This document shows, piece after piece, positions 30,401-37,200 of a stretch of DNA of 64,000 bases; position 1 is the first letter of the stretch, and each line of letters begins with the position of its first letter. The notes under the pieces are model-generated. The model was not told the origin of the DNA and did not search any database. It saw only the letters and a list, made by a program, of their open reading frames with translations. A program made the position numbers and the translations under genes. The stretch is from Plotosus lineatus (lineage: Eukaryota; Chordata; Actinopteri; Siluriformes; Plotosidae), in the NCBI GenBank assembly GCA_024760905.1, contig CM045733.1:38662501-38726500 (forward strand), written 5' to 3'.

Positions 30401-31699
30401 CACATCCTGTCTGTGGGGCATAAGCACTAACAACATTGACCATCACGCCTTTAATTTCTAACTTGAGACTCATCACTCTGTCTGACACTCTTTTCACTTC
30501 TAGAACATTCCTGGCAAACTCCTCCTTCAAGATGACTCCTACTCCATTTCTCTTCCCATCCACACCGTGATAAAACAGCTTAAACCCTGCTCCTATGCTT
30601 CTAGCCTTGCGACCTTTCCACCTGGTCTCCTGAACACACAGTATGTCCACCTTCCTCCTCTGCATCATGTCAGCCAGCTCTCTGCCTTTTCCTGTCATAG
30701 TTCCAACATTCAAAGTCCCTACTTTCAGTCCTAGACTCATGCCTTTCCTCTTCTCTCTCTGGCAATGGACACGCCTCCCGCCTCTCCTTCTTCGACGTCT
30801 TCAACCAACAGTAGTCCAATTTCCATCAGCACCCTGTTGGTTGACGGCACTGATGGCGGTCGTTGTTAACCCGGGCCTCGACCGATCCGGTATGTGATTC
30901 TTTCTTGTGATTCGCATAGTTTATTTGGCATTTGTTTTACGCCGGATGCCCTTCCTGACGCAACCCTCTGCATTTATCCGGGCTTGGGACCGGCGTGAGG
31001 GAGAGACACTGGTTTGTGCCCCCCCCCCCCCTCACAGCTGCATTTACATCTTCACATAGATGAATATCATTAATTATTAATAATATTATAGGTAAATTGA
31101 GCAAATTGGTTATTTGAGAAGTGTGTATCGTCCTGGTAGCCCTTTGCGTTAATTGGTACCCAAGAAGTAGCTCTCAGTTTCAAAAAGGTTGGTGACCCCT
31201 GCCATAGACAGTGAGAGACATGGCTGGCCTTTGACAACCCAGTTATCAGCACTGGGGGGGGGGCAGTGACAACCCTATGGGGAGTGGGACTTGAACCCCC
31301 AACCTCTAGATCCACGAGCCAGTGCCCTATACCACTAGGCCACCACTGCCCCTATTCCAACTGTTTTGAAAACTGAATTTTAAAAAAATTTCAAGGAGTT
31401 GAATAATAAAAAAAAAAAAACGTGTGTTTTTCAGACTAAAATATTTCCATAAGAAGTAACATTTCATAACTTTATTTCCCAAAAGCCTCTTTACCCTTTT
31501 GATCTGTGTGTAACCTGCTCCTAATATTGTGATGGTACTGGACTCAGGTGAAGTGTGTACCTTGGCTCCTGTAGGTGATGAGCAGAGGAGGAATGTAAGT
31601 GAGTAGGTACACTATAAGCACAAAAACGCTGGCCCGAGAACAAACACTGGCTTTATACCGGATTAAAACCGGGTGAGAATACACTTCATAAAATCCCAT
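19498..31699 (-). CDS. tmem231: tmem231, transmembrane protein 231 (7 exons, 309 aa)
   Basis: TMEM231 belongs to the MKS/B9 transition-zone complex at the base of cilia, where it helps form the membrane diffusion barrier; human mutations cause Joubert and Meckel syndromes. Seven minus-strand exons join at 31699-31561, 27411-27245, 27026-26898, 26812-26669, 26504-26423, 26328-26223 and 19660-19498, giving 930 nt, or 309 codons plus stop; human TMEM231 is of similar length. Two membrane segments are visible (about residues 22-43 and 266-286) around a large extracytoplasmic domain with N-glycosylation sequons at N193 (NVS) and N220 (NLT). Signature blocks are [36 protein letters not shown] and [15 protein letters not shown]. 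Intron 6 has AT-AC ends. The gene is divergent from gabarapl2. Confidence 0.95.
19880..19921. repeat. (TG)n followed by a G run of about 29
   Basis: A pure guanine homopolymer of about 29 nt follows a TG repeat inside tmem231 intron 6. Its exact length may be an assembly estimate. Confidence 0.9.
20064..20426 (-). mobile_element. SINE-1, full length, RTE-type tail
   Basis: Complete minus-strand copy with a perfect 17-bp target-site duplication, atcatatacggtataat, at 20047-20063 and 20427-20443. Head, body and RTE-like tail are all present. It lies in tmem231 intron 6. Confidence 0.95.
20444..20874. other. Intronic AT-rich DNA, no feature seen
   Basis: No exon of tmem231 or repeat signature was recognised here. 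Confidence 0.4.
20875..22015 (+). mobile_element. Degenerate LINE (endonuclease and RT fragments)
   Basis: An endonuclease start ([15 protein letters not shown]) appears near 20900, a later endonuclease piece (GIAVFVNS) near 21210, and RT finger and C-terminal pieces ([29 protein letters not shown]) at 21530-21680. Frames change repeatedly with large losses between blocks. The family matches the fragment at 1-205. Confidence 0.7.
22179..22877 (+). pseudogene. RTE AP-endonuclease ORF (copy D)
   Basis: Contains [33 protein letters not shown] and GADFNGHVG of the AP-endonuclease fold. The frame is lost at GIQDRSMKD because one base is missing relative to copy C. Confidence 0.9.
22871..25018 (+). 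CDS. RTE endonuclease C-terminus plus reverse transcriptase (copy D)
   Basis: 715 codons run from the endonuclease C-terminus ([11 protein letters not shown]) through the RT fingers ([21 protein letters not shown]), palm and MMFADDIVI catalytic motif to the thumb. The last codons are frame-shifted by the 116-bp deletion, removing the conserved [10 protein letters not shown] tail. Activity is doubtful. Confidence 0.9.
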   Translation: MLVDFAKRMEMAVVNTFFQKREEHRVTYKSGGRSTQVDYILCRRCNLKEVSDCKVVAGESVAKQHRMVVCRMMLMVRKVKKAKAEQKTKWWKLKKEECRVVFKEGLKQALGGQEVLPDDWTTTANVIRETGRRILGVSSGRKVDKETWWWNEEVQECVQRKRLAKKKWDIEKTEKSKQEYRETQRKAKVAVSKAKQSAFDDLYARLESKEGENDLYRLAQQRNRDGKEVQQVRLIKDREGNVLTDDRSVLGRWKEYFEELMNEENEREKRVEEVTVEDQEVAKISKSEVRRALKRMKNGKAVGPDDIPVEVWKCLREVAVDFLTRTFNKVLESERMPEEWRRSVLVPIFKNKGDVQSCGNYRGIKLMSHTKKLWERIVEARLRAEVSICEQQFGFMPRKSTTDAVFALRMLMEKYREGQRELHCAFVDLEKAYDRVPREELWYCMRKSGVAEKYVRVVQDMYERCKTVVRCAVGVTEEFKVEVGLHQGSALSPFLFAMVMDRLTDEVRQDPPWTMMFADDIVICSESREQVQENLERWRYALERRGMKISLSKTEYMYMNDKDQRGTVRLQGAEIRKVEDFKYLGSTIQSNGECEKEVKKRVQAGWNGWRKVSGVMCDRRVSARMKGKVYKTVLRPTMLYGLETVALGKRQEAELEVAEMKMLRFSLGVTRMDRIRDEHIRGTAHVRRFGDKVREARLRWFGHVGRWCKRRRCKG
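25474..25748 (+). mobile_element. hAT-type foldback MITE
   Basis: The element is almost entirely a palindrome: the left arm caggggtgtaaaactcgtgc ... aaagtcaggtgtgctgctg is repeated inverted on the right. An 8-bp target-site duplication, ctctaaag, flanks it (25466-25473, 25749-25756), the size typical of hAT transposons. There is no coding capacity. It lies in tmem231 intron 6. Confidence 0.9.
26223..26328 (-). CDS. tmem231: tmem231 exon 6
   Basis: 106 nt, residues 221-255 plus two bases of 256, [20 protein letters not shown] to IRYPVETI. It ends ...ATAAC immediately before the non-canonical donor ATATCCTTTTT. An uninterrupted reading past this point loses all similarity to the family. Confidence 0.92.
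26423..26504 (-). CDS. tmem231: tmem231 exon 5
   Basis: 82 nt, residues 194-220 plus one base, [16 protein letters not shown] to KYQERN. Donor GTATGA. Confidence 0.92.
26669..26812 (-). CDS. tmem231: tmem231 exon 4
   Basis: 144 nt in phase 0-0, residues 146-193, [10 protein letters not shown] to GVHTDYN. Acceptor ccgtag, donor GTCAGT. Confidence 0.93.
26898..27026 (-). CDS. tmem231: tmem231 exon 3
   Basis: 129 nt in phase 0-0, residues 103-145, beginning [13 protein letters not shown] and ending [10 protein letters not shown]. Acceptor ctgtag, donor GTACAG. Confidence 0.94.
27245..27411 (-). CDS. tmem231: tmem231 exon 2
   Basis: 167 nt, residues 47-102, from [13 protein letters not shown] to RIPTVS. 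The acceptor follows a (GT)n tract ending ttacag; the donor is GTGAGT. Confidence 0.94.
28479..29654 (-). CDS. RTE reverse transcriptase core (copy C)
   Basis: 391 codons from the linker through the RT fingers, palm and MMFADDIVI motif to the T-run frameshift at EIRKVEDF. The remaining thumb and C-terminus follow in another frame at 27920-28420. Confidence 0.9.
   Translation of the reverse strand: MSKAKQSAFDDLYARLESKEGENDLYRLAQQRNRDGKDVQQVRLIKDREGNVLTDDRSVLGRWKEYFEELMNEENEREKRVEEVTVEDQEVAKISKSEVRRALKRMKNGKAVGPDDIPVEVWKCLREVAVDFLTRTFNKVLESERMPEEWRRSVLVPIFKNKGDVQSCGNYRGIKLMSHTMKLWERIVEARLRAEVSICEQQFGFMPRKSTTDAMFALRMLMEKYREGQKELHCAFVDLEKAYDRVPREELWYCMRKSGVAEKYVRVVQDMYERCKTVVRCAVSVTEEFKVEVGLHQGSALSPFLFAMVMDRLTDEVRQDSPWTMMFADDIVICSESREEVQENLERWRYALERRGMKISLSKTEYMYMNDKDQRGTVRLQGAEIRKVEDF
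29691..30740 (-). CDS. RTE AP-endonuclease and linker (copy C)
   Basis: 349 codons with an intact endonuclease ([42 protein letters not shown]) and the linker as far as KTEESK, where TAG replaces the CAG seen in copy D. Confidence 0.9.
   Translation of the reverse strand: MSLGLKVGTLNVGTMTGKGRELADMMQRRKVDILCVQETRWKGRKARSIGAGFKLFYHGVDGKRNGVGVILKEEFARNVLEVKRVSDRVMSLKLEIKGVMVNVVSAYAPQTGCEREEKERFWSELDEVMQSTPRGERVVIGADFNGHVGAGNRGDEEVMGRFGIQDRNAEGQMLVDFAKRMEMAVVNTFFQKREEHRVTYKSGGRSTQGDYILCRRCNLKEVSDCKVVAGESVAKQHRMVVCRMMLMVRKVKKAKAEQKTKWWKLKKEECQVVFKEELKQALGGQEVLPDDWTTTANVIRETGRRILGVSSGRKVDKETWWWNEEVQECVQRKRLVKKKWDIEKTEESK
31368..31560. other. tmem231 intron 1, proximal part, no feature seen
   Basis: A-rich intronic DNA between the nested insertion and exon 1. 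Confidence 0.5.
31561..31699 (-). CDS. tmem231: tmem231 exon 1 (start codon)
   Basis: Encodes residues 1-46 plus one base: N-terminus [11 protein letters not shown] and the first membrane segment ([18 protein letters not shown]). The ATG at 31699 matches the family N-terminus, and the exon is followed by a GTAC donor. Confidence 0.95.
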
Positions 31700-31955
31700 A
31701 ATGAACCGTCAAACAGCACGAGCTCCGTGATTTAGCTAAACCTTTGCTAGCATGTATGCTAAGCAAACTGCAGCTAATTTCCTCATCTGAACTGTTTGTC
31801 AGATGAGTCGTACGAGAACTTATTTAAAATAAATATGAATTATATAGAATTATTATATATTGGTTGACAAAATACACCCTTATTACCCTTCTACACAGCG
31901 AATACGCTGAGATCACACGAGTTACCGTTACTTCCGCTTTGCGACGCGTCTCTGC

Positions 31956-31984
31956 GTTACCATGGCCGTCACCATCTTGGCAAC
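31956..31984 (-). promoter_or_regulatory. Cluster of RFX/X-box-like half sites upstream of tmem231
   Basis: On the minus strand three six-base half sites follow each other: GTTGCC (31984-31979), GGTGAC (31973-31968) and GGTAAC (31961-31956), separated by 5 and 6 bp. X-boxes bound by RFX factors (GTNRCC then RGYAAC) are a hallmark of ciliary gene promoters. The cluster is about 260-285 bp upstream of the tmem231 start codon. Spacing is wider than the ideal motif, so function is inferred. Confidence 0.5.
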
Positions 31985-32251
31985 CCAGAGCCCACCCCCA
32001 ACTCAGCTCGGAAAAAGATGCTTTTTTAGCTGGTTGTACTTTATACGTTTATATTATTTGATATTAATGGATCAATGGAATTAGATGTAATTGCACAATG
32101 TATATGTAATAATAGTATTTTTAAATATGAAATTAATACTGTTTCAATGTAACAATGAACTTTTAATTATAAACATTAATTACACTTTAATCACTTTTTC
32201 ATCAATTCACATTGTTTTCTAGAATTTAACTATTAAGATGGGTTTGTGGAT

Positions 32252-32560
32252 TCAGTGGCATAATGGTTAGGGTGCTGGTCATGATCAGGAGGTTGTTGGT
32301 TCAAATCCCTGGTATCCCCTCACCATGCTATGATGCCTGGGCAAGGTCTTGACCACAGGTCTGCCTCTGTTCACCCAGCAGTATAAATTAGTACCAGTAA
32401 AAAATACTGGGAAGGTAACTTGTGATGGACAGGTGTTCCATGGAGGTGGAGTTCAACTCCTGGTCACTTCACACTACGAAATCCGGAAATAGCCACCCGC
32501 CTGATGAGCCACAAGGCTCGGGTGTAAAAAGCCCAACAGAGTTACCCTCATTCGACTGGT
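32252..32560 (+). mobile_element. SINE-2, copy 2
   Basis: The tRNA-like head (cagtggcataatggttaggg, then ggttcaaatccc) and body blocks ctgggcaaggtcttga, cacccagcagtataaat and gtgtaaaaagccca match the copy at 8321-8645. It lies in the tmem231-gabarapl2 intergenic region. Confidence 0.78.
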
Positions 32561-32607
32561 TATATGGTAATTGTTAGTTTATATTTTGTAAGGGCACGGT
32601 TATATAA

Positions 32608-32965
32608 GATGAGAGCAGTGGTGGCTTGGTAGAAAAAAGGGCGCTTGATCGCTGATCCAAAGGTTGGGGGTTTGAGTCCCACTCTCCACAGGGTTGTCAC
32701 TGTCCCCCCAGTGCAGCGAACGGGGTTATGAAAGGCCAACCATGTTTCTTACTATCTGTGGTGTGAGGCATGTGAAGGAACCATTGCTGACTTTCGAAAA
32801 GAGTAGGCTGCATAGCCATCAGCGTGTTTCTTCCTCTTGATAAAGGGTTGTGTCAGGAAGGGCATCTGACGTGAAAACTGATGCAAAATTAAACATGCGA
32901 ATCAGATGGCTCGCTGTGGTGACCCCTGAAAAAGTGAAAGAGCCGAAAGGAAAGGAAGGAGGATG
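32608..32965 (+). mobile_element. SINE-1, RTE-type tail
   Basis: Complete head-to-tail copy with box-B-like gggtttgagtccc and tail ctcgctgtggtgacccctga. Somewhat diverged; no clear target-site duplication. Confidence 0.85.
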
Positions 32966-33103
32966 TAAGTATGGAAGGAATCTCAAGTGTCAATGCCTTG
33001 TTACAGTCAATTAAAACTTAGGTGTAAGGTTTAGTTGACACATTCTAACAGTTTGTCAGTCTATGTCCACTTTCTCTCTTCTTTGTGTTTCTTTTTTATG
33101 TTA

Positions 33104-33395
33104 CTTACTCACTCATTTGCTGAATGACTTAATCATAACTGCTGGGGTCAAAGGGGGGCTGGGTGACAGTGAGGTACACCCTGAGCATCTCGCCAGACCA
33201 TGGAAGGGCAACACACACACACACACACACACAAAATTATTCAAGCAAACATCCACAGGTAGGGGCAATTTGGAACATCCAAACTGAATGGGCATGTGGC
33301 TGAAAAACAGATTACCCAGAGGAAACCCACATAACACGGGGAGATGCAAACATGCAAACTCTGTTAATCACCGAAGCAAAGACCTTTTTACAGAG
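33104..33395 (-). mobile_element. SINE with DANA/HE1-like core, reverse orientation
   Basis: The complement of the central core is visible (acccagaggaaacccacata, acacggggagatgcaaacat). It corresponds to the plus-strand copy at 12432-12737. A (CA)n tract at 33211-33233 is internal. Confidence 0.6.
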
Positions 33396-33737
33396 AGGAA
33401 AAAATGTGCAAAATACTACCCCACTGGTCCATCCTATCTGATATTATTTTGTCTTTAAGAACTCTCTGCATATTTTCTTACTGCATTAGCTCCCAATCGA
33501 GTTTCTGAACTACTGTAATTGTATTCTAGTGCCGGCCTCAGCAAACTAGAGCCTCACAGACAAACAAGCACCAGTGATTATTACAATAGTTCAACCCCAA
33601 AGCTTTTTGTAATTATATAATTAGTTGAAACCCTGACACTACTATAGAATAATAATATAGGTAAAATGGAGGTGATTTGATTAAACTCTCTCTTCTCTCT
33701 CCACACAAACAGCAGAAAAGAAATTGAGTCGCCTGTA

Positions 33738-33745
33738 TGACGTCA
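33738..33745 (+). promoter_or_regulatory. CRE palindrome upstream of gabarapl2
   Basis: A perfect TGACGTCA (CREB/ATF site) lies 207-214 bp upstream of the gabarapl2 ATG. A CRE half site TGACG is at 33816-33820. Use in vivo is inferred. Confidence 0.55.
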
Positions 33746-33766
33746 TTCTATCTGGGCCGTTCCTGG

Positions 33767-33778
33767 TGCGCAAGCGCA
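33767..33778 (+). promoter_or_regulatory. NRF1-like site upstream of gabarapl2
   Basis: TGCGCAAGCGCA differs by one base from the NRF1 palindrome TGCGCATGCGCA. It is common in TATA-less housekeeping promoters, and no TATA box is apparent near the gabarapl2 start. Confidence 0.5.
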
Positions 33779-33951
33779 GTACTAACAGCTAGCGTGGTCA
33801 AGCTAACAACATTAGTGACGTTCTGGTTCGGACATTGTTGTTTTTAGTGTATTCGTCTTTTTAAATTCCAGCCCGTTTTGATTTTAACTCTCTTCTACTC
33901 TTGTTTTTACCGTCTGCGTTACGCTGTGGAGGAGGAGAGGAAGCTGCAAAC

Positions 33952-33985
33952 ATGAAATGGATGTTTAAAGAAGATCATTCTCTCG
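33952..33985 (+). CDS. gabarapl2: gabarapl2 exon 1
   Basis: Eleven codons plus one base ([11 protein letters not shown]), ATG in context aaacATGa, donor GTAATG. A GA-repeat and (CAAA)n tract begin 33 bp into the intron. Confidence 0.96.
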
Positions 33986-34234
33986 GTAATGTGGGAAATA
34001 CAGATAGCTAGAATAACCAGAGAGAGAGAGAGAGAGAGATAAACAAACAAACAAACAAACAAAAAAACAAAGAGAGTTCAAAGAGATAGTTCATCTTATA
34101 ATTATTAATAACTCTTACATTTACATTAATATGAATATTATTACCTCAGGACTGTGTGGAGTTAATGTTATCGAGATGTTGTTGTTTACATTGTGTGTGT
34201 TTGTTTTGAAGGATTTTCTTACCCGGTGTCATTG

Positions 34235-34267
<33 letters not shown>

Positions 34268-37200
34268 GTGACGATAGCATTAACAGATGGTTGAGACAAA
34301 CACTTTTAAATCTTTTTTTAAAGACAGTACATATATAATAATAATAATTTCTTATTTCACGCATTTTAATTCAAAATGATTATTTATCAGTTACACAATA
34401 AGTTTCTTAATTATATATTTTTCAGCACGTTCAGTGTTAATTCTCAAATAATCACTAAATTAGAAAAACAAACAAAAGATTTGAGATTTTATATATAAAC
34501 GGAATTCATACCAAATTTAAAAAAAATGGCTATTTTTCTGTTTTCCTACATGTTCTCATCTCTAATTGTACTGTATTATTTAATCATGATGTTGTCCATC
34601 CCAGTGGCTACCCTTACTCTCTCCCCATCTTACACTCCACCGCCCTCAGCTCTTGGCACAAATATCACCCGGACTCCCAACCCCACTCTCACCTCGACTT
34701 CCACCCGTACTCCCATCCCCACGCCCACTGTGGCCGACTCTGGCTCTGATCCCATATCTCCATCTCCACGTTAGGAGATATTGATCAGTTGTAAAGTGTA
34801 TATGACACTGAGAGTGTGGACTTTAATAATTCAGTGTTTCAGAGAGCTGAGTGCTCTAATGGATTTCATTGTTGACAAAATGCAGTATTCCTCTTTTGAC
34901 AGGAGAAAATTTAAAGTAATGATTAAACAAAATATAACAGGGCTGTGAATGGTGATAGAGGGGGGGGAAAAAGATACAGTTCAGTTTTATTTTAATTTAT
35001 AATGGTCATTTACACAAAGCAGCTTTTACCGAGTAAGCAAATTTCTTCAAGAATTTAAAGTTATGATTTTACACATTCATAATGAGCAAGCCTGCAGGGA
35101 TAAAAGCAAAGAACACCCCCCACAACAGGAGGGATAAAGGTTGAGAGGAACCCGACTCAAAAAGAAAACTCCTCCTCATTTGGTAATGTAGCTTGTAGGG
35201 ATCTTCCATAACTGTGTCATGGGATTAAAAATATAAAATGTGTAGAGAGTTCACTAAAGTGCATGATGTTGAGGTTATAAGTTATTCGCTGGTGGAGTTG
35301 CATTCAAGCTTGAAAATATCAACATTTTTTGAAAGATTCTACTTGATAAATTCATATACCATGAAATCATGGAGGCTGAATGAGTACGCCCTGAGATAAT
35401 CAAAGTCAAAAAACAATTATTTAGTTTTTTGGAATTTTGGCACTTGGGATCACTCCTTAAGAGATAAATTTTGACCTAAATCTTTGAGAGGAATGTTTTT
35501 CCAGAGGGTTGCAGAGATCTAAAAAAAAAAAAGCGATTTGTGTCAGTTTTGGCAATTTGTCTACCCCGAAAAAATTTTTGTTTGGAATGTGAAAGGGTAG
35601 TTTCTCAATCAAGGAAAGTCTGATTTTGCATTCATTTATAAGCGTGTTATCAAATTTGATGGTTATTTCAAGTTCTGTATGTATATTTGTAACAGATCGA
35701 TGTACAGGTACCTGGAGAAAAGCAAAAAAACAACCAAAAAGCATAATTAGTCATTGAATGGTGTTTTTACACGTTTTTGACTATTTTTTGTGGTTCATTC
35801 AGGAAAATCACGAAAATAGCAATTAATATCTCAAACAGTTAATTACAGTCACAAATTTAAAACAATATACAGGGATCCCTCACTTTCCGCCGTTAATTAG
35901 GACCGCGACACCCCCGTGAATTTTGGAAAGTAGGATAACGCGGCTTCAGTGCATCGCGGTTTTAAGAAAATAAATAAAATAAATATTCATCGAATTAAAA
36001 ATTAAGGAAACTAAGGAAGAATTGGTGGAAAAGTTAAGGAAAATGTCACAAAAAGAAGACCAATTATGGAAGAAAAAAAAACGGCTAAACCAACAAAAAA
36101 ACAACCCAAAATCTTAGATCAAAACTGGATACATTGTTGCATCTGTGTGTGGGTCTGCAGCTACGCCCCCTCTGCTAGAGCCTAGTATTAAGTGTATCTC
36201 AGGTAATGTTTAATCATATTTCTGAATTATATTTATGATCTATCTGTAGATTTTATTCCATTTCTATTTCAACTTGTTCTTCAATTTCATTTCACTTTTG
36301 ACCTTGGACATGTTGGTATCTCTGGATGTTTGAAAAACGAATGTTGCTAAGTTAGAGTGTTGGTATTTATATTTTATTTACATCTTGTTATTTTTTTCAA
36401 TGTTTAATTGTTATTGATATTATATACACATATACATGTACGTATACGTCAGTCAGGAATACGGGTGATCCTACTTCACGGATTTGAATGGTCACGTGGG
36501 GATCTCGGTCCCAATTAACCGTGGCAAGTGGGGGATCCCTGTACATATTCAATGCTATAAATGCTTATAATAACAATCACACATTCAAAAATAATGCATA
36601 AGATGTAAATACAATATAAGTTCACACACATACAGACACACGTGCGCGCATGCAGATGCGTGTGCACGCCCTCAGATGCACACCTCACAAAAATGGAAGT
36701 AGTTTTAGTGGGAGGTTGTTTTTCGTTTGTTTAGGGTTTTTTTTTTGCATAATTGGCCTTGTTTTGTGGAATTTTCCTTAACTTTTCCCCCTATTCTTTC
36801 ATAATTTCCATATTTTAAATTCGATCTTCTTTTCCTTTTGGCTGTTACCTTGAGGGGTCACCACAGCAAATCATCTGCCTCCATCTCACCCAATTCTCTG
36901 CATCTTCTCTTATATCAACCACCTTCATGTCCTCCTTCACCACATCCATAACTCTTCTCTTTGGTCTTCCTCTAGGCCTTCTGCCTGGTAGTTCCAACCT
37001 CAGCATCCTACTACCAATAAACTCACTATCCCTCCTCTGTACATGTCCAAACCTTCTCAATCTAGCCTCTCTGACTTTGTCTCCAAAACATCTTGCATGT
37101 GCTGTCCCTCTGATGTTCTCATTCCTGATTCTATCCATCCTCGTTACTCCCACAGAGAACCTCAGCATTTTCATCTCTGCTACCTCCAGCTCTGCCTCCT

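Larger units (their letters stand above)
27895..31045 (-). mobile_element. RTE-clade LINE, copy C (full length, two small lesions)
   Basis: A 3.15-kb element with a perfect 16-bp target-site duplication, acatcttcacatagat (27879-27894 and 31046-31061). The coding region is broken only by a CAG-to-TAG nonsense change at 29691-29693 and one extra T in a T-run near 28480. It is in the same orientation as tmem231. It is the best template in the window for the full element. Confidence 0.96.
27714..31201. mobile_element. hAT MITE split by RTE copy C
   Basis: Terminal inverted repeats caggggtcaccaac and gttggtgacccctg are flanked by an 8-bp duplication of SINE sequence, ccatagac (27706-27713 and 31202-31209). 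The parts outside the LINE are 27714-27878 and 31062-31201, with the LINE target duplication counted separately. Confidence 0.92.
27508..31354 (-). mobile_element. SINE-1 (type 2 tail) split by nested insertions
   Basis: The tail half is 27508-27713 and the head half is 31202-31354, in minus orientation. The outer target-site duplication ttccaactgtttt is at 27495-27507 and 31355-31367. A hAT MITE sits inside the SINE and an RTE LINE inside the MITE. The whole nest occupies tmem231 intron 1. Confidence 0.9.

Noticed and set aside
34526..34774. Proline/threonine-rich 82-codon frame in gabarapl2 intron 1
   Set aside because: Low-complexity composition, no recognised motif or splice support; probably a chance frame.
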